From assembly GCA_946122785.1 (NCBI GenBank), contig CAMGYJ010000008.1, positions 7,651,475 through 7,715,474 of the forward strand: a stretch of 64,000 nucleotides of DNA. Direction: 5' to 3'. Position 1 is the first letter of the stretch. Each line of letters begins with the position of its first letter. The stretch comes from Linum tenue. Lineage: Eukaryota > Streptophyta > Magnoliopsida > Malpighiales > Linaceae. Shown here piece by piece: positions 46,471 to 57,073 of this stretch. The notes beneath the pieces are model-generated. The model was not told where the DNA came from. It was given only the letters and a program-made list of their open reading frames with translations, and did not search any database. The position numbers were made by a program, and so were the translations under genes.

Positions 46471-47714
46471 CCTAAACATATTTGATGGCGATTTAATCCC
46501 TAAAGTTTAAAGCGTTTTATTACTACACTTTCTCGCCGGCCTAGCAATCAAGCAAATGTACGTACCATTAACAAATAACAACGGCGCCTTCGATCGATCA
46601 CACGGAGAAGAAGAGAAGAGAAGTCCGTGTTTTTTTGGTCAACCTCTGACAATTCTCCAATTGGCGTACGTGTACGGAAATCATATATCAGCCCACCAAT
46701 CAGTAATTGCTCATTTCTTCATTCGTCATTTCATCACAATTACATACTAATTTCGTATTAATTATAAGATTAAATCATGCATTATTAGTTTATTACCATT
46801 ACATCACCTCCGCGTCAGTTGACAAATTGATATAATGCGGTCAAGACTCACGATCACGTAGCTGATCCGTGTGTAGGTTGACCTTTTTCCCCGGAGGTCT
46901 AAAGTCGTCGATCCGATACGTCCTTTCCAAAAGATTCTGACAAAGATTATTTCAATCCAAATCCCCTAATAAAACCCAGAGATATAAGATTCACGGCAGA
47001 AAGAAACTCAAAATCGGATTGTGATCATGGCGCCTTTCGAGTTCAATTCCACTACCCATTTCCTCGCTTCATACGACTCCACCACGATCGACGTCTACGA
47101 GCTGATGATTTCGTCAACGAGCTCACCGCCGTCAGCGGTCAGAGCCACCGACTGCAAGCTCGTCACAATTATCGCGACCTGTAGCCGCGACCAGCTGGAG
47201 GAGAATCAATACGACGCCCTGAAGCTGTTCGACGAGGAGATCGCGGGACGGGACCTGAGGAATCTGGCGGAAGACCTCTCCCAGTCGCATTTCTACGTCA
47301 ACCCACTTGGCAACACCTTCATAGACGTATCCGGCGGCGGCGGAGGATTCGTCGACCCGGCGTTTGGGGTACAGTTCTTCAGATTAAACGACACCTTCAA
47401 CTGGTCTCAATACGGCGCCGTTAGACCCCCTCCGCCGTCTTCAGTCGCCAATCTGTGGGACACCCGCCACGGATTCCCCTGCCGCAGCGGCGAGAAGAGC
47501 GAGGCGATCGTCGATTACAAAAAGCAATTGAAGGAGAAGGACGAGAAATTGGGGGAATTGAAGACTCAATTGAAATCCAATACCATAGATCTGGAATCGG
47601 CGAAGAGGGATCTGGAGAAGTACCAAAAGTGGTGCTACGATTTCAGGTACAGGTACCGCGACACGATCTCGGCTTCCGAGGCGCCGGCGAAGATCCGGCG
47701 GAGGCGGGTGAAGG

Positions 47715-48603
47715 CAGGGCCGGCCTAGAGGGTGTGCTGGCCCGCCCTCCGGCACAGGGCCTCTGAATATTAGGGGCCTCCACTTAGATCCGTTAGTTAT
47801 CGATCGTACATTGTAGATTGTATTTTGAGTATATGATTGATTTATTATGAGTATGATGACGATTTTAATAGATAATTTTAGCTATAATAACAATTAAAAA
47901 TGATATCATGAAGACTACGAAAATAAGAAAGATAATAGATAATTTTATGGGTAACGTCTATTTTTTATCCAGACCTTTTTCAGATTGTTTTATAATATCC
48001 AAACCTATCGAAATACTAAAAATTAGCCGAATGTTAACTTTCGGTTAGCATTTTTGTTAGTAATATTGACTTGACAACATGATACGGACTTGGAAGAGAC
48101 ACATGAAGGTCAAGATTCCAAAATTTTAGTATTTTAACTAAGAAAAGAGTTACAGAATTGTTAACAATAACATAAAAATGACTAATATTTTGGTGCATTA
48201 TGAAAGATTTGGCTAATTAATAAATTTTTAATAGGTTTGGATAATATAAAAGAATCTGAAAAAGGTTTGGATAAAAAATAGACATTACCCTAATTTTATT
48301 TTAAACTATGTAGAAAGATATTACAGTCATTTTAGTTTTATTATAGTTAAAAGTCAATTTAGACCACGTCTCAATTTTGGAACAAGGCCCCCACGAAGCA
48401 TTAGACAGCCCTGGGAATTTGGTTTTGGTTTCTTCGTCAAACTAGAAACGTGATCATTTATTTCTTTTGTAATCATTTTCTGAGACTATGTATTTTTTTA
48501 TAATTATTTAATAATTTTTATTTTTAATAAATTTGTGGAGAAAAATTTTAGGGCCACATTTTAATTTTCGAACAGGGCCTCCGAATATCATGGAACGGCC
48601 CTG
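47715..48603. mobile_element. hAT element inside member B
   Basis: Starts CAGGGCCGGCCTAGAGGG; ends as the reverse complement of CAGGGCCGTTCCATGATATT. GGTGAAGG is duplicated at 47707-47714 and 48604-48611. A second right-end-like sequence (reverse complement of CAGGGCTGTCTAATGCTTCG) lies at about 48393-48412, so the right end seems duplicated or the element is composite. No transposase. Confidence 0.88.
47949..48290. mobile_element. MULE-type MITE nested in the hAT element
   Basis: Ends GGGTAACGTCTATTTTTTAT and the reverse complement of GGGTAATGTCTATTTTTTAT, with ~60 bp of inverted match (TCCAGACCTTTTTCAGATT). The 9-base TAATTTTAT flanks both sides (47940-47948 and 48291-48299). Confidence 0.88.
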
Positions 48604-49550
48604 GGTGAAGGTTGCGAGGTCGACATTCGTGCAGCTATCGCCGCCGGCGGTGCCGATCAGTCCAGTGCGGTGTTGGGTGCCGTCGTTTAAGGAGGAGGCG
48701 ATCGATGCGTTCTGGCTGTTGGACGAGGATTGCGGCGGACTTCCCCCGCCGCCGACGGTCCAGGTGTGGAACGCCGACGGGAAGTTTGATGCTGAGAATT
48801 GGTGGTGTATTAAGGCGAATCGGAGGATGCAAGGTGGTGGGGAGACGACGATGCTGGTGTATTACGACGGCGATTTCGATTATGCGGTGATTGATAATCC
48901 GATGACGTCGAGAAAGGAGCGGGTTTCGGTGCCGTATAAGGTGAAGAACGGGGAGTTCGCGGCGGATCGGAATTTCAGCCTCGGGTATTTTCCTTTCACT
49001 TGGGAGGTCAGGGTTGTGTTTACTTACCGCTGGTAAAAAGATTAATGTGCATTCCTCTTTTCTAAACAGTTGAATTACCGTTTCATCAAAATATACCTAT
49101 TATTAACTTTCTCGGTACAACTTTCAACACGATTTTACAATCATTAGAACAGCTAAATTGTTCTTTCCTACGCCATCACTGCCCTGTTTGTGTCCATAAT
49201 TGTACCATATTCAACAAGGAAATTGACCATGATAAAGGTCTTGATGATTAATGATTATTACTCATGTCACTTTGATAAACACACATGATGATTAAGTAGT
49301 AGTGTTCCTTACACAGACACGAGCCATGATCACTACCTGATCACAGTCATCGACTCTCTAACATAAGAAAAAACGACCAAACAAACCTATCCTGAATAAA
49401 CAGGACAGTATGTGACCAACTGTCACAAAGGCAATCAGTATTTCTAAGTTCTTAATTTATTGTTTCCCTAAACCACACAGCAACAAAGTCTTCCACCAGA
49501 TCATATCATTGATCATCATGTCACAACAGCACTTAAAAGCCTCGCTCTAG

Positions 49551-50081
49551 CTACCAAAAAAAAGAAAGGAACTTCCTAGGCGCCGGAGCCGGAGCAAGGC
49601 CGTGGTGATGATGACGATGATGGTGCTTAGACTCCTGTGGAGCTGGTGCCATCTCTGGAGCGTGGACATGGTGGTGGTGATGGTGTTCAGCCTTCTCCTC
49701 TGGCGCATGGTGATGATGGCGATGGTGGTGGTGTTCTTCGGACTTGTGTGGAGGAAGAACATGGTGATGGTGATGATGTTCATGAGATGAGGGAGCCATC
49801 GCCATTGGCGCGTGAGCAGGAGCTGGAAGGACCTTGGATGGAGCGTGAGTCTTGGACTTGTGATGAACACTTGCTGCAGCCTACATTACATCACAAGTTC
49901 ACAACTCAAAACTAAGTTAGCTTTTACCTTGTTAAGATAATGCATCTCTGTATTAATGTTCTAATGAAGAAGTAAAGAGCCTAGCTAGTACCAGTAGCTA
50001 TATATATACCTGGGAGGAAGTGGCAGATAGGAAGCAAGCCAACAAGAAGAAGAGCATCATTGCAGCTGCCTTGGAAGCCAT
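49551..50081 (-). CDS. Secreted His-rich, Ala/Pro-rich (AGP-like) protein
   Basis: Exon 1 (50010-50081) encodes MASKAAAMMLFFLLACFLSA then TSSQ, a clear signal peptide. Exon 2 (49551-49880) begins AAASVHHKSKTHAPSKVLPA and has four His clusters of 4-6 residues (SSHEHHHHHHVLPP, EEHHHHRHHHHAPEE, AEHHHHHHVHAPE, KHHHRHHHHGLAPAPAP), ending FLSFFW. The 133-residue frame is intact. AP and SP dipeptides suggest hydroxyproline O-glycans; the His clusters suggest metal binding or pectin interaction in the wall. Both are inferences from composition. It does not match a named family I am sure of. The promoter region is partly repeated at 57780-57890. Confidence 0.8.
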
Positions 50082-50146
50082 TGCTCTGTTAAATTTGCTG
50101 CTTAATCTTGTGCTTGTTTGGTGTCACGTTTGTGCTGTGTGAGGAT

Positions 50147-50156
50147 GTATTATATA
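50147..50156 (-). promoter_or_regulatory. TATA box of the His-rich gene
   Basis: CTATATAATA on the minus strand, about 70 bp before the start codon at 50081. Confidence 0.65.
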
Positions 50157-51828
50157 GTAGAGAATGTTAGGCATGTAGGTTAGTCCAGTTGATGTGTGTA
50201 CGTACTTAACTTAGTTGATCAAGTTTGACTTGCTAACGCTAATCCCACCACAATCCTCTGCTGTAATTGTGGCTCTAATTACCTTCGTTTTCACTTTGCA
50301 CTGTGTGTTGAATTAACGTATTAGTGCTGTTTGAACAAGCTGCCAACCTAACTAATTGCTCCCCTGTTTTAACTTTCTTTGGGAAGAACTGTTTAACCTT
50401 GTTTGTTGTTTACCATGAAACAGTAATATGAAGACGTGGTAAAGTTTTCTCAACCCTTTCTCTGTTTCAAGCATGTGGGAATCTGAGAAAATATAAGAAT
50501 ACCACTTTATATACCAAGTGTTGTAACAACCATCCGGAAATCCATAACGGAAGAATGGAAGAAAATAAAAAGATATACAGATTCATGTGATTTATTAACA
50601 CAATGTGTATTAGTTAATCCACGAACATTAGAAGATATATATCACACATTCTTCATAATGTCTAACTTTTTTTTGGTAAAAATAATGTCTAACTTTAATC
50701 CAACCTGAAGAAGAAAAAAGATTACAGACGAGTCCCAAAACATTAAAAGTAAAACATATGTCTTATACTGGTAATTTGACTTCGAATCGACGATAGATAG
50801 TGATAATATAATCTTACGATATAGCAACTTGGAGGTTGAAGTGTGTCGTAAACCCACTAGTCCCAATAACTCGTGTTGATGGAAGTCCACGTATGAAATG
50901 ATACTTAATCACTTGCTTACACGTCCCTCAAAACGAATGTCAACTCATTGGTTTGAAGTTTACACATACATAGCTCTATACCATGTGCTTCAAATCCTGT
51001 CTCCGCAACAGTTTTTTACATTTTAATTACAAAAAATAGGATTTTCAAACGACTAATCCAGTAATTAAGATAATGATTAATATTGGGAGTCGAGAGGACT
51101 TGACATGTAATAATAACAACAAACAATCTCTCACTAAGTTTTTTTTACATTATAATACTTAACTACTTCTTTCCCAAGTTTATACTGATTGATATAAACC
51201 CAATTAGTGAACCGATTTTCTTTGCTTCAGGTGGGAACCCAATTAACAACTTAGTCAAGGTTAGCTGAAAGAGAAGACCTTGAAATTGATTTGAGAGAAA
51301 AAAGGGTCGGGTTTATATTGTACAGAGCATACAGACATACAGTCAATTAAGCAAACAGGAATAAACTAATAGCGCGCTATCCGATGGTGCTGAAATCTGA
51401 ATGCATCCAGGCCCGAGCATAAAGAATAAAAACAGCAAGGCCCAATGCTCAGAAAGATTGCATAAATAAATCCTCCATCTAAGCGGACCTCCTCATAACG
51501 GCCCACAAAGAGCCAAGAAAGAAAGAAGATCATATCTGCATATGCTTTGACCTTGAAGGCATTGCTGTTTATTTTTTTATTCTTTTTTTTTTTTAAGAAA
51601 AAGGCATTGCTGTTTATTATGGTCACCTAAAAGTAAGAAAATGTTCCATAAAAAAAAAAGTAAGAAATGGGTTGCGGATAATTTCAGTCACGGTGAATTT
51701 ATGCTCGTGATCTGTGTCACACTTGTGCCACAAAAACAGGTTAATTACCAGATTACTATGTTCGGCATTATACATGTAACATTAAGATCTAGCGACCATC
51801 CCAACTGGTTGTCACAACCAGGGGCGGA
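50157..51828. other. Intergenic, nothing recognised
   Basis: Upstream DNA of the His-rich gene, AT-rich. No supported gene or bounded repeat. Confidence 0.4.
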
Positions 51829-52529
51829 CCTAGGGCAAGGGGAGGGGTGTCGTCCGACACCCCTCCGCCCGAAAATTTTGTGAAGGACCTCCATTTTTTA
51901 AGTACAAATTTTTTTAATTTGGAACTTCCGACACCGCTCTAATAATTATAAGCGACACACTTTCATTATATGACAATAGTTTTAATGTTATAAAGTTATT
52001 CATCATAATTAATAATTAACCATAATAAGTAAAATCAAATAAGCATGCTTGTTTTAAGTAACCCACAACCCAATTTAACTTGTCGATTTACAATTAATAG
52101 GTGAATTGCGTATATTTATGGGAAATTGTGGTTTGATTTTGGTTAATTTGATAGAATTAGAGAAAAAATGCTAATGATATTACTTTAGGCATACTTTGTT
52201 TTTTCTAAAATTGCCGATTGGTAGCAAACTAATTTATTTTAACTTAATTTGATTTTAGACGTATGTCGATTCTCTTTGGTTGAGTGACTAATTTATGAAT
52301 GATTATGTAGTTGTGTATATAGAAAAATGTTTGATTTGCATCATAAACGATGAATATATTTAAAAAAAAACTCAGGATATGAAAAATCATCATAATTCGT
52401 AGTAAACATGATGTTGTGAACTTATAACTGAATTTCCAGTAATTTCTATTAAATTTTTATTTAATTATTTTATTTATTATAATTTTTTATCGGCGACACC
52501 CCTCTTCAATAATCCTGGGTCCGCCACTG
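51829..52529. mobile_element. hAT-type MITE (CAGGGGCGGACC family)
   Basis: Starts CAGGGGCGGACCTAGGGC; the right end is the reverse complement of CAGTGGCGGACCCAGGATTA. The inverted match continues through GAGGGGTGTCG. GTCACAAC is repeated exactly at 51821-51828 and 52530-52537. No coding frame. Confidence 0.92.
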
Positions 52530-53832
52530 GTCACAACGTTGTATATTATGCCCATCAAGACCAGAATATAAATTTTATATTTTGTCACTAAACTATTTGA
52601 GTGTTCACAAATAACATGAAAATACAACAACTTTTTAAAATATAATTTCATAATTTTGACTCAAGTCTTTGTCGATAAAATATGCACACTGAACTAGTTA
52701 ATCGATGAAATTTTTATCTACTGACTAAAACAATTAATTAACAATAAAGTAGTATCGATATTTAAGGTCTCGATGTTGAACATTTTTGTTTCAAAATAAA
52801 TTATAAAACAATTATAATAGACAATTATCGATATCAATACCCATATCAATACTAGTTTACCTCGAAGTTCCCTAAAAAATGTGTTTACACCCTAGGGCAT
52901 CCCTTACTGGTGTCTATGAGATATTAGTTTTTCAATATTCATATCCGTCTGGAACTAAGCATGAATCAAGTTGGGTATGATACTCGTGCAGTTATACTAT
53001 TGGTATTCAAAATAAAAGTTTCGGATTTGAATCTTTTAACTAGCACGTCATAAGTAAAATTAATCAATCTCGCCTTTATAAATATAAATAAAAGAGAAGA
53101 AATACAAGTGCATATTGATGCAAATCAAAATAAAAAAGACTTAGTATATAGCAGGGTGCACTGTCAAAAATAGTACTTATTCACCGTATTCCCACGTTAC
53201 TATAGATCGGATAATACCCACTAAGAATAGGTAGGATAGATCTACAACTTAGAATTGCAACACCCCTAAATATCTTGTTGGCTGTTTTCAAAATTTTCTT
53301 GACCTTTATAATTAAGTTGTTAAATAACGTAGAAACCCAAAATATTTGAGCCCACCGCAACAAGAATTTGAAAAGGGGCCGGGCTGAAGCTTGATTTTCT
53401 CGTAGTGTATGTATGTGTGTGTGTCTGTGTGACAAAATCGGGGTTTACCTACTCGTTGGCAGTTAGCCGTGCATGGTTGACATTGGCGCCTCGATGGATC
53501 ATTCGGAGAAGAAAATATCCAACGCAACGCAACTCCTCATATTTGTCGTCAAGCTGTCACTGTCGTTCCTCATTTCACTAGAATTACCTGCTAATTTCGT
53601 GTACAAATCTGGTTTAAGACGAATTAAGAAGGTCTTTCCATCAAAGATTAAAAAAGACGACCAAGGTCTTTTCTTTCCGTTATCAGATCCGCGCGCGTTA
53701 TAATCCGGTTACGTAGGTGACCCCTGCATGTCGCATAATTAGTTTCTGACGAAGATTTTAAACCCTAATAAAACCCAGAGCGATAAAAACACATGGCAGA
53801 ATTAAACAATTAAGCCAAAAAACCCGATGGTC
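52530..53832. other. Intergenic upstream of member C
   Basis: No gene. The last ~60 bp resemble the region before member B. Confidence 0.45.
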
Positions 53833-54903
53833 ATGGCGCCTTTCGAGCTCAATTCCACTACCCATTTCGTCGCTTCATCTGACTCCACCACGATCGACAT
53901 CTACGAGCTGACGACGTCAAAAGATTCACCACCGTCAGCAGTCAAAGCCACCGACTGGAAGATTTTAGCAACCGCCGCGGTCACTAGCCACCACCAGCCG
54001 GAAGATCAACACGACGCCCTGAAACTCTTCGACGAGGTGATCACAGGTCGGAACCTGAGGAATCTGGCGGAAGACCTCTCCCAGTTTCATTTCTACGTCA
54101 ACCCGCTCGGCAACACCTTCATAGACGTCTCCGCCGGCGGCGGCCAGTTCGGAGTCCAGTTCTTCAGATTGAACGACACCTTCAACTGGTCCCAATACGG
54201 CGCTTTTAATCCCCCGCCGGCGGAGGCCAAACTATGGCACACCCGCCACGGCTTCAGCAACGGCGACACTGTGGTGGATTACAAGAAGCAGTTGAAGGCA
54301 AAGGACGAGAAGTTGGTGGAACTGAAGACGGAACTGAGATCCAAAACCGCAGATCTGGAATCGGAAAAGAGAGAGCTGGACAAGTACCGCAAGTGGTGCT
54401 CCGATTTCAGGTACCGGTACCGCGACACGATCTCGACGTCCGAGTCGCCGGCGAAGATCTGGCGGAGGAGGGTGAAGGTAGCGAGGTCGACGTTCGTGAC
54501 CCTGTCGCCGCCGGTGGTGCCGACTAGTCCCGTTTCGTGTCGAGTGCCGTCGTTTAAGGAGGAGGCGATCGATGCGTTTTGGCTGCTGGACGAGGACTGC
54601 GGCGGTTTGCCTCCCCCGCCGGCGGTGCAGGTGTGGACTGCGGACGGGAAGTTTGATGCTGAGAATTGGTGGTGTATTAAGGCGAATCGGAGGGTGCAAG
54701 GTGGTGGGGAGACGACGATGCTGGTGTATTACGACGGCAAGTTTGATTATGCGGAGTTTTATAATCCGATGACTTCCCGGCGGGAGAGGGTTCCGGTGCC
54801 GTATAAGGTGAAGGATGGGGTGTTGGGGGCTAATAGGAATTTTAGCATCGGTTACTTCTCGTTTACCTGGGAGGTTAGGGTTGTGTTCACTTACCGCTGG
54901 TAA
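53833..54903 (+). CDS. Unrecognised coiled-coil family, member C (intact)
   Basis: An intact 356-residue frame without introns. I chose the second ATG (53833) because all three members share M-(A/T)-P-F-E-L there; the ATG at 53827 adds two residues. Residues about 65-100 hold the best conserved block, LKLFDEVITGRNLRNLAEDL and YVNPLGNTFIDV. Residues about 148-200 are a charged helix, likely coiled coil (YKKQLKAKDEKLVELKTELR, then DKYRKWCSDFRYRYRDTI). The C-terminal domain (about 240-356) has FWLLDEDCGGLPPP, FDAENWWCIKANRRV, MLVYYDGKFDYAEFYNPMTS and WEVRVVFTYRW. There is no signal peptide or membrane segment. I do not know its function. Members A and B lie 10 and 5-7 kb upstream. Confidence 0.85.
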   Translation: MAPFELNSTTHFVASSDSTTIDIYELTTSKDSPPSAVKATDWKILATAAVTSHHQPEDQHDALKLFDEVITGRNLRNLAEDLSQFHFYVNPLGNTFIDVSAGGGQFGVQFFRLNDTFNWSQYGAFNPPPAEAKLWHTRHGFSNGDTVVDYKKQLKAKDEKLVELKTELRSKTADLESEKRELDKYRKWCSDFRYRYRDTISTSESPAKIWRRRVKVARSTFVTLSPPVVPTSPVSCRVPSFKEEAIDAFWLLDEDCGGLPPPPAVQVWTADGKFDAENWWCIKANRRVQGGGETTMLVYYDGKFDYAEFYNPMTSRRERVPVPYKVKDGVLGANRNFSIGYFSFTWEVRVVFTYRW

Positions 54904-56640
54904 ATAAATGCCCTTAATTAGTTTATGTGGGGATGGGCTAATGCTAGTTATCGTCTAAATGTTTGTTTTTTTCTTGGATTGTTGTACACTACTTTAGTTA
55001 CCAATTCGTTTGTCGAAATGTCATTTAAATATATAGTAATCACAACATTAATTTGAATTTTTGAAATTATTTGAAATGCAAAATTTTAAAGAAATTAAGA
55101 TGACATCATAATTAATTTTCAATTTTAAAATTATAAAACCTTTCAGCAATAATTGTACATTGCATTTTTTTAATGACTATGAGAATTATCACTTGTGGAT
55201 TGCAAATCATGACCTATCTAGTTAATAATCCAGTCAATTAAGTTGTTTGTGGTTAAAAAGAAAATTTACATAAAAGAAGAATTTTAGTGACAAAATGTTT
55301 TATAAACAGGAAAAAACATAATCACAATATTTAACCAATATTTGTTTATCTTGATAAGAGACATAATACATGTATATTAATACGAGTGAGTGAATCATAA
55401 TAGATGAGGAACTTTCTAAAGATTATAAAACAACCAAAAAAATTGACTACATAAATGAAGACTTTAGGGTATATATTATGTAATTAATTTGAATAACGCA
55501 TGAAACCACAAAATATGATTTCAAGGAAAATGAAATCAGAAATCAATTAGAAGAGGACACCCAACATCTGACACGACACGAATCAGGAAGAAGAAATTAA
55601 ATCGTTTAACATGCAAAAAAAAAAACACCGATCGCATTTACTTCGCCATGCACTGATAGCAGACCAATGATTTCAAAGAGGTCAGGGATACATTTGAAGA
55701 CCAGCTTATAACATTTTGAAGACCACCTTATAGCATTTTACTTCCGTTGTCCAAATCAAGATGTGGTTTATTATAATTACAGTTAGAGCCCACATATTGT
55801 CGTTGTTTCTAAGTCTGCGCCCATTGAGGAGTAGCTACCAAGGAAGTTCCCGTATAAATTAAAGCATGAGAATCTCTACCATCTATTAGTGTGTCTGTTA
55901 GAATTTTCAGGAGCAATAATTGTGACTCAACAAACAGTCTAAAGTTCATTAGACGTGACTCAACTTATTTCCTTGGGATCTGTTGTTCTGTATAGCTGTT
56001 TGTAGCTCTATATAAACAGGAGCATAAGAGTGTTGGATAGCTCATTCAAACTCCAACCTCTCTCCCTTTCCCAGACCTTGAGGAAAAAACTCCAAAATAT
56101 TGATCTTCCACAAAAAAAAAAAAAAAAAAAACAGGAAGAGATCGAGTGCCAAGAGAGAGGAGCCCCTAAAAACACTTTTGAGTTTTTCAAAAGTCGAGCT
56201 TAAAGAAGTGTTTGATCCGACTTCGGCTATTGAAGTATAAAAGCACTTCTAAAACTCGGGCTAAATATAGTCAAAGATAAACTGATCTTTATCACCGCTA
56301 CACAAAAACAAATTGTGAGTTTTATTGATATTGTATAACATTTTTCTCATGTTATATAATAATTCCGAGTCTTGCTCATGTAATATAACAATCATGAATT
56401 TTACTCATATTATATAACATTTTACTCATGTTATATAATAATTCCGAATCTTACTCATATATCATATTATATAACATTTTACTAATGTATCATGGGTTAT
56501 GGGTTAGCTAACTTGGAGCCGGATCTGAAGGCGTATTGCCTGTGCTGACAACCCCGACCAAGGACCAACAGTTTTGGAAGCACGAGTAGACAAAGCACGG
56601 GATTTGTGGTCTGCCAAAACAGGAGCAATATTTTGGTAGA
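54904..56640. other. Intergenic with simple repeats
   Basis: A run of 20 A at 56112-56131. From 56315 to 56490, irregular copies of TTTTACTCATGTTATATAA follow one another. No gene. Confidence 0.55.
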
Positions 56641-56646
56641 GTGTGT

Positions 56647-56859
56647 ATCCATTCATTCCACTATTTAATTTGCAGTGTACAAAGAGCGTGTGTCCATACG
56701 TTTGCAGGGAGTTGGACTAACGGCAGAAATGAAGGAAGGGCAAGCCCGCGTGAAGAAAGAGTTGCGGGAATTCTGCAGTACACACACTCTTTGTACACAC
56801 GCTCTTCTGCTCTCCTGCTTCTCGGGCTACCCTGCTTCCGTCGGCGACTGCTTTTCGAA
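56647..56859 (+). repeat. Left arm of a 213-bp inverted repeat
   Basis: It matches the reverse complement of 61269-61482 at about 95 per cent by eye. It contains a shorter inverted pair (TGTACAAAGAGCGTGTG near 56676, CACACTCTTTGTACA near 56783). One frame reads GVGLTAEMKEGQARVKKELR, and a following part resembles a signal peptide (SSALLLLG). Source unknown. Confidence 0.85.
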
Positions 56860-56940
56860 CAGTACTCGACCCACAGGAACAACATAGCGCCAACAACGAC
56901 ATCATCCCACCGCTTACGATCCGACAAACGAGGTGAAGCT

Positions 56941-57073
56941 GATGTACCTAGTGGTGCAGTGAGGAGCTGATTTCACCATCCACGGCCTCTGGCCGCTTCG
57001 TGGCCCTCCCAAGTACTCAGCTGTCCCCACCAAACACTACAAACCAGGAAGCAAAAAATTTGACATGTCAAAG
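56941..57073 (+). pseudogene. RNase T2 (S-like RNase) fragment
   Basis: The frame reads MYLVVQ, a stop, GADFTIHGLWPLRG and then KYSAVPTKHYKPG, ending at a GT donor. FTIHGLWP is the first catalytic motif (CAS I) of T2/S-type RNases, with the active-site histidine; LVVQ fits the LVLQWP strand that precedes it, with the part between deleted. The second catalytic motif is not found downstream. A dead fragment. Its plus-strand orientation starts ~80 bp after the left inverted-repeat arm. Confidence 0.7.

Larger units (their letters stand above)
44458..47026. other. Intergenic between members A and B
   Basis: A MITE and a GAGCTCG-type repeat (listed separately) lie here. A and B are divergently oriented. 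The last 60 bp before B (AATAAAACCCAGAGATATAA) resemble the sequence before C (53765-53785), so part of the promoter was copied with the gene. Confidence 0.5.
47027..49036 (+). pseudogene. Unrecognised coiled-coil family, member B, interrupted by a hAT element
   Basis: Part 1 (47027-47714) starts MAPFELNSTTHFLASYDSTT and includes LRNLAEDLSQSHFYVNPLGN, FFRLNDTFNWSQYGA and a charged helix to YRYRDTISASEAPAKI. Part 2 (48604-49036) resumes VKVARSTFVQLSPPA and runs through FWLLDEDCGGLPPPPTVQVW and WWCIKANRRM to VVFTYRW and a stop. Between them is an 889-bp transposon with an 8-bp duplication (GGTGAAGG). The added 897 bases are a multiple of three, but a TAG comes a few codons into the element, so the product ends after about 230 residues. 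Without the insertion the gene would be as intact as C, so the insertion is probably recent. Confidence 0.85.
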
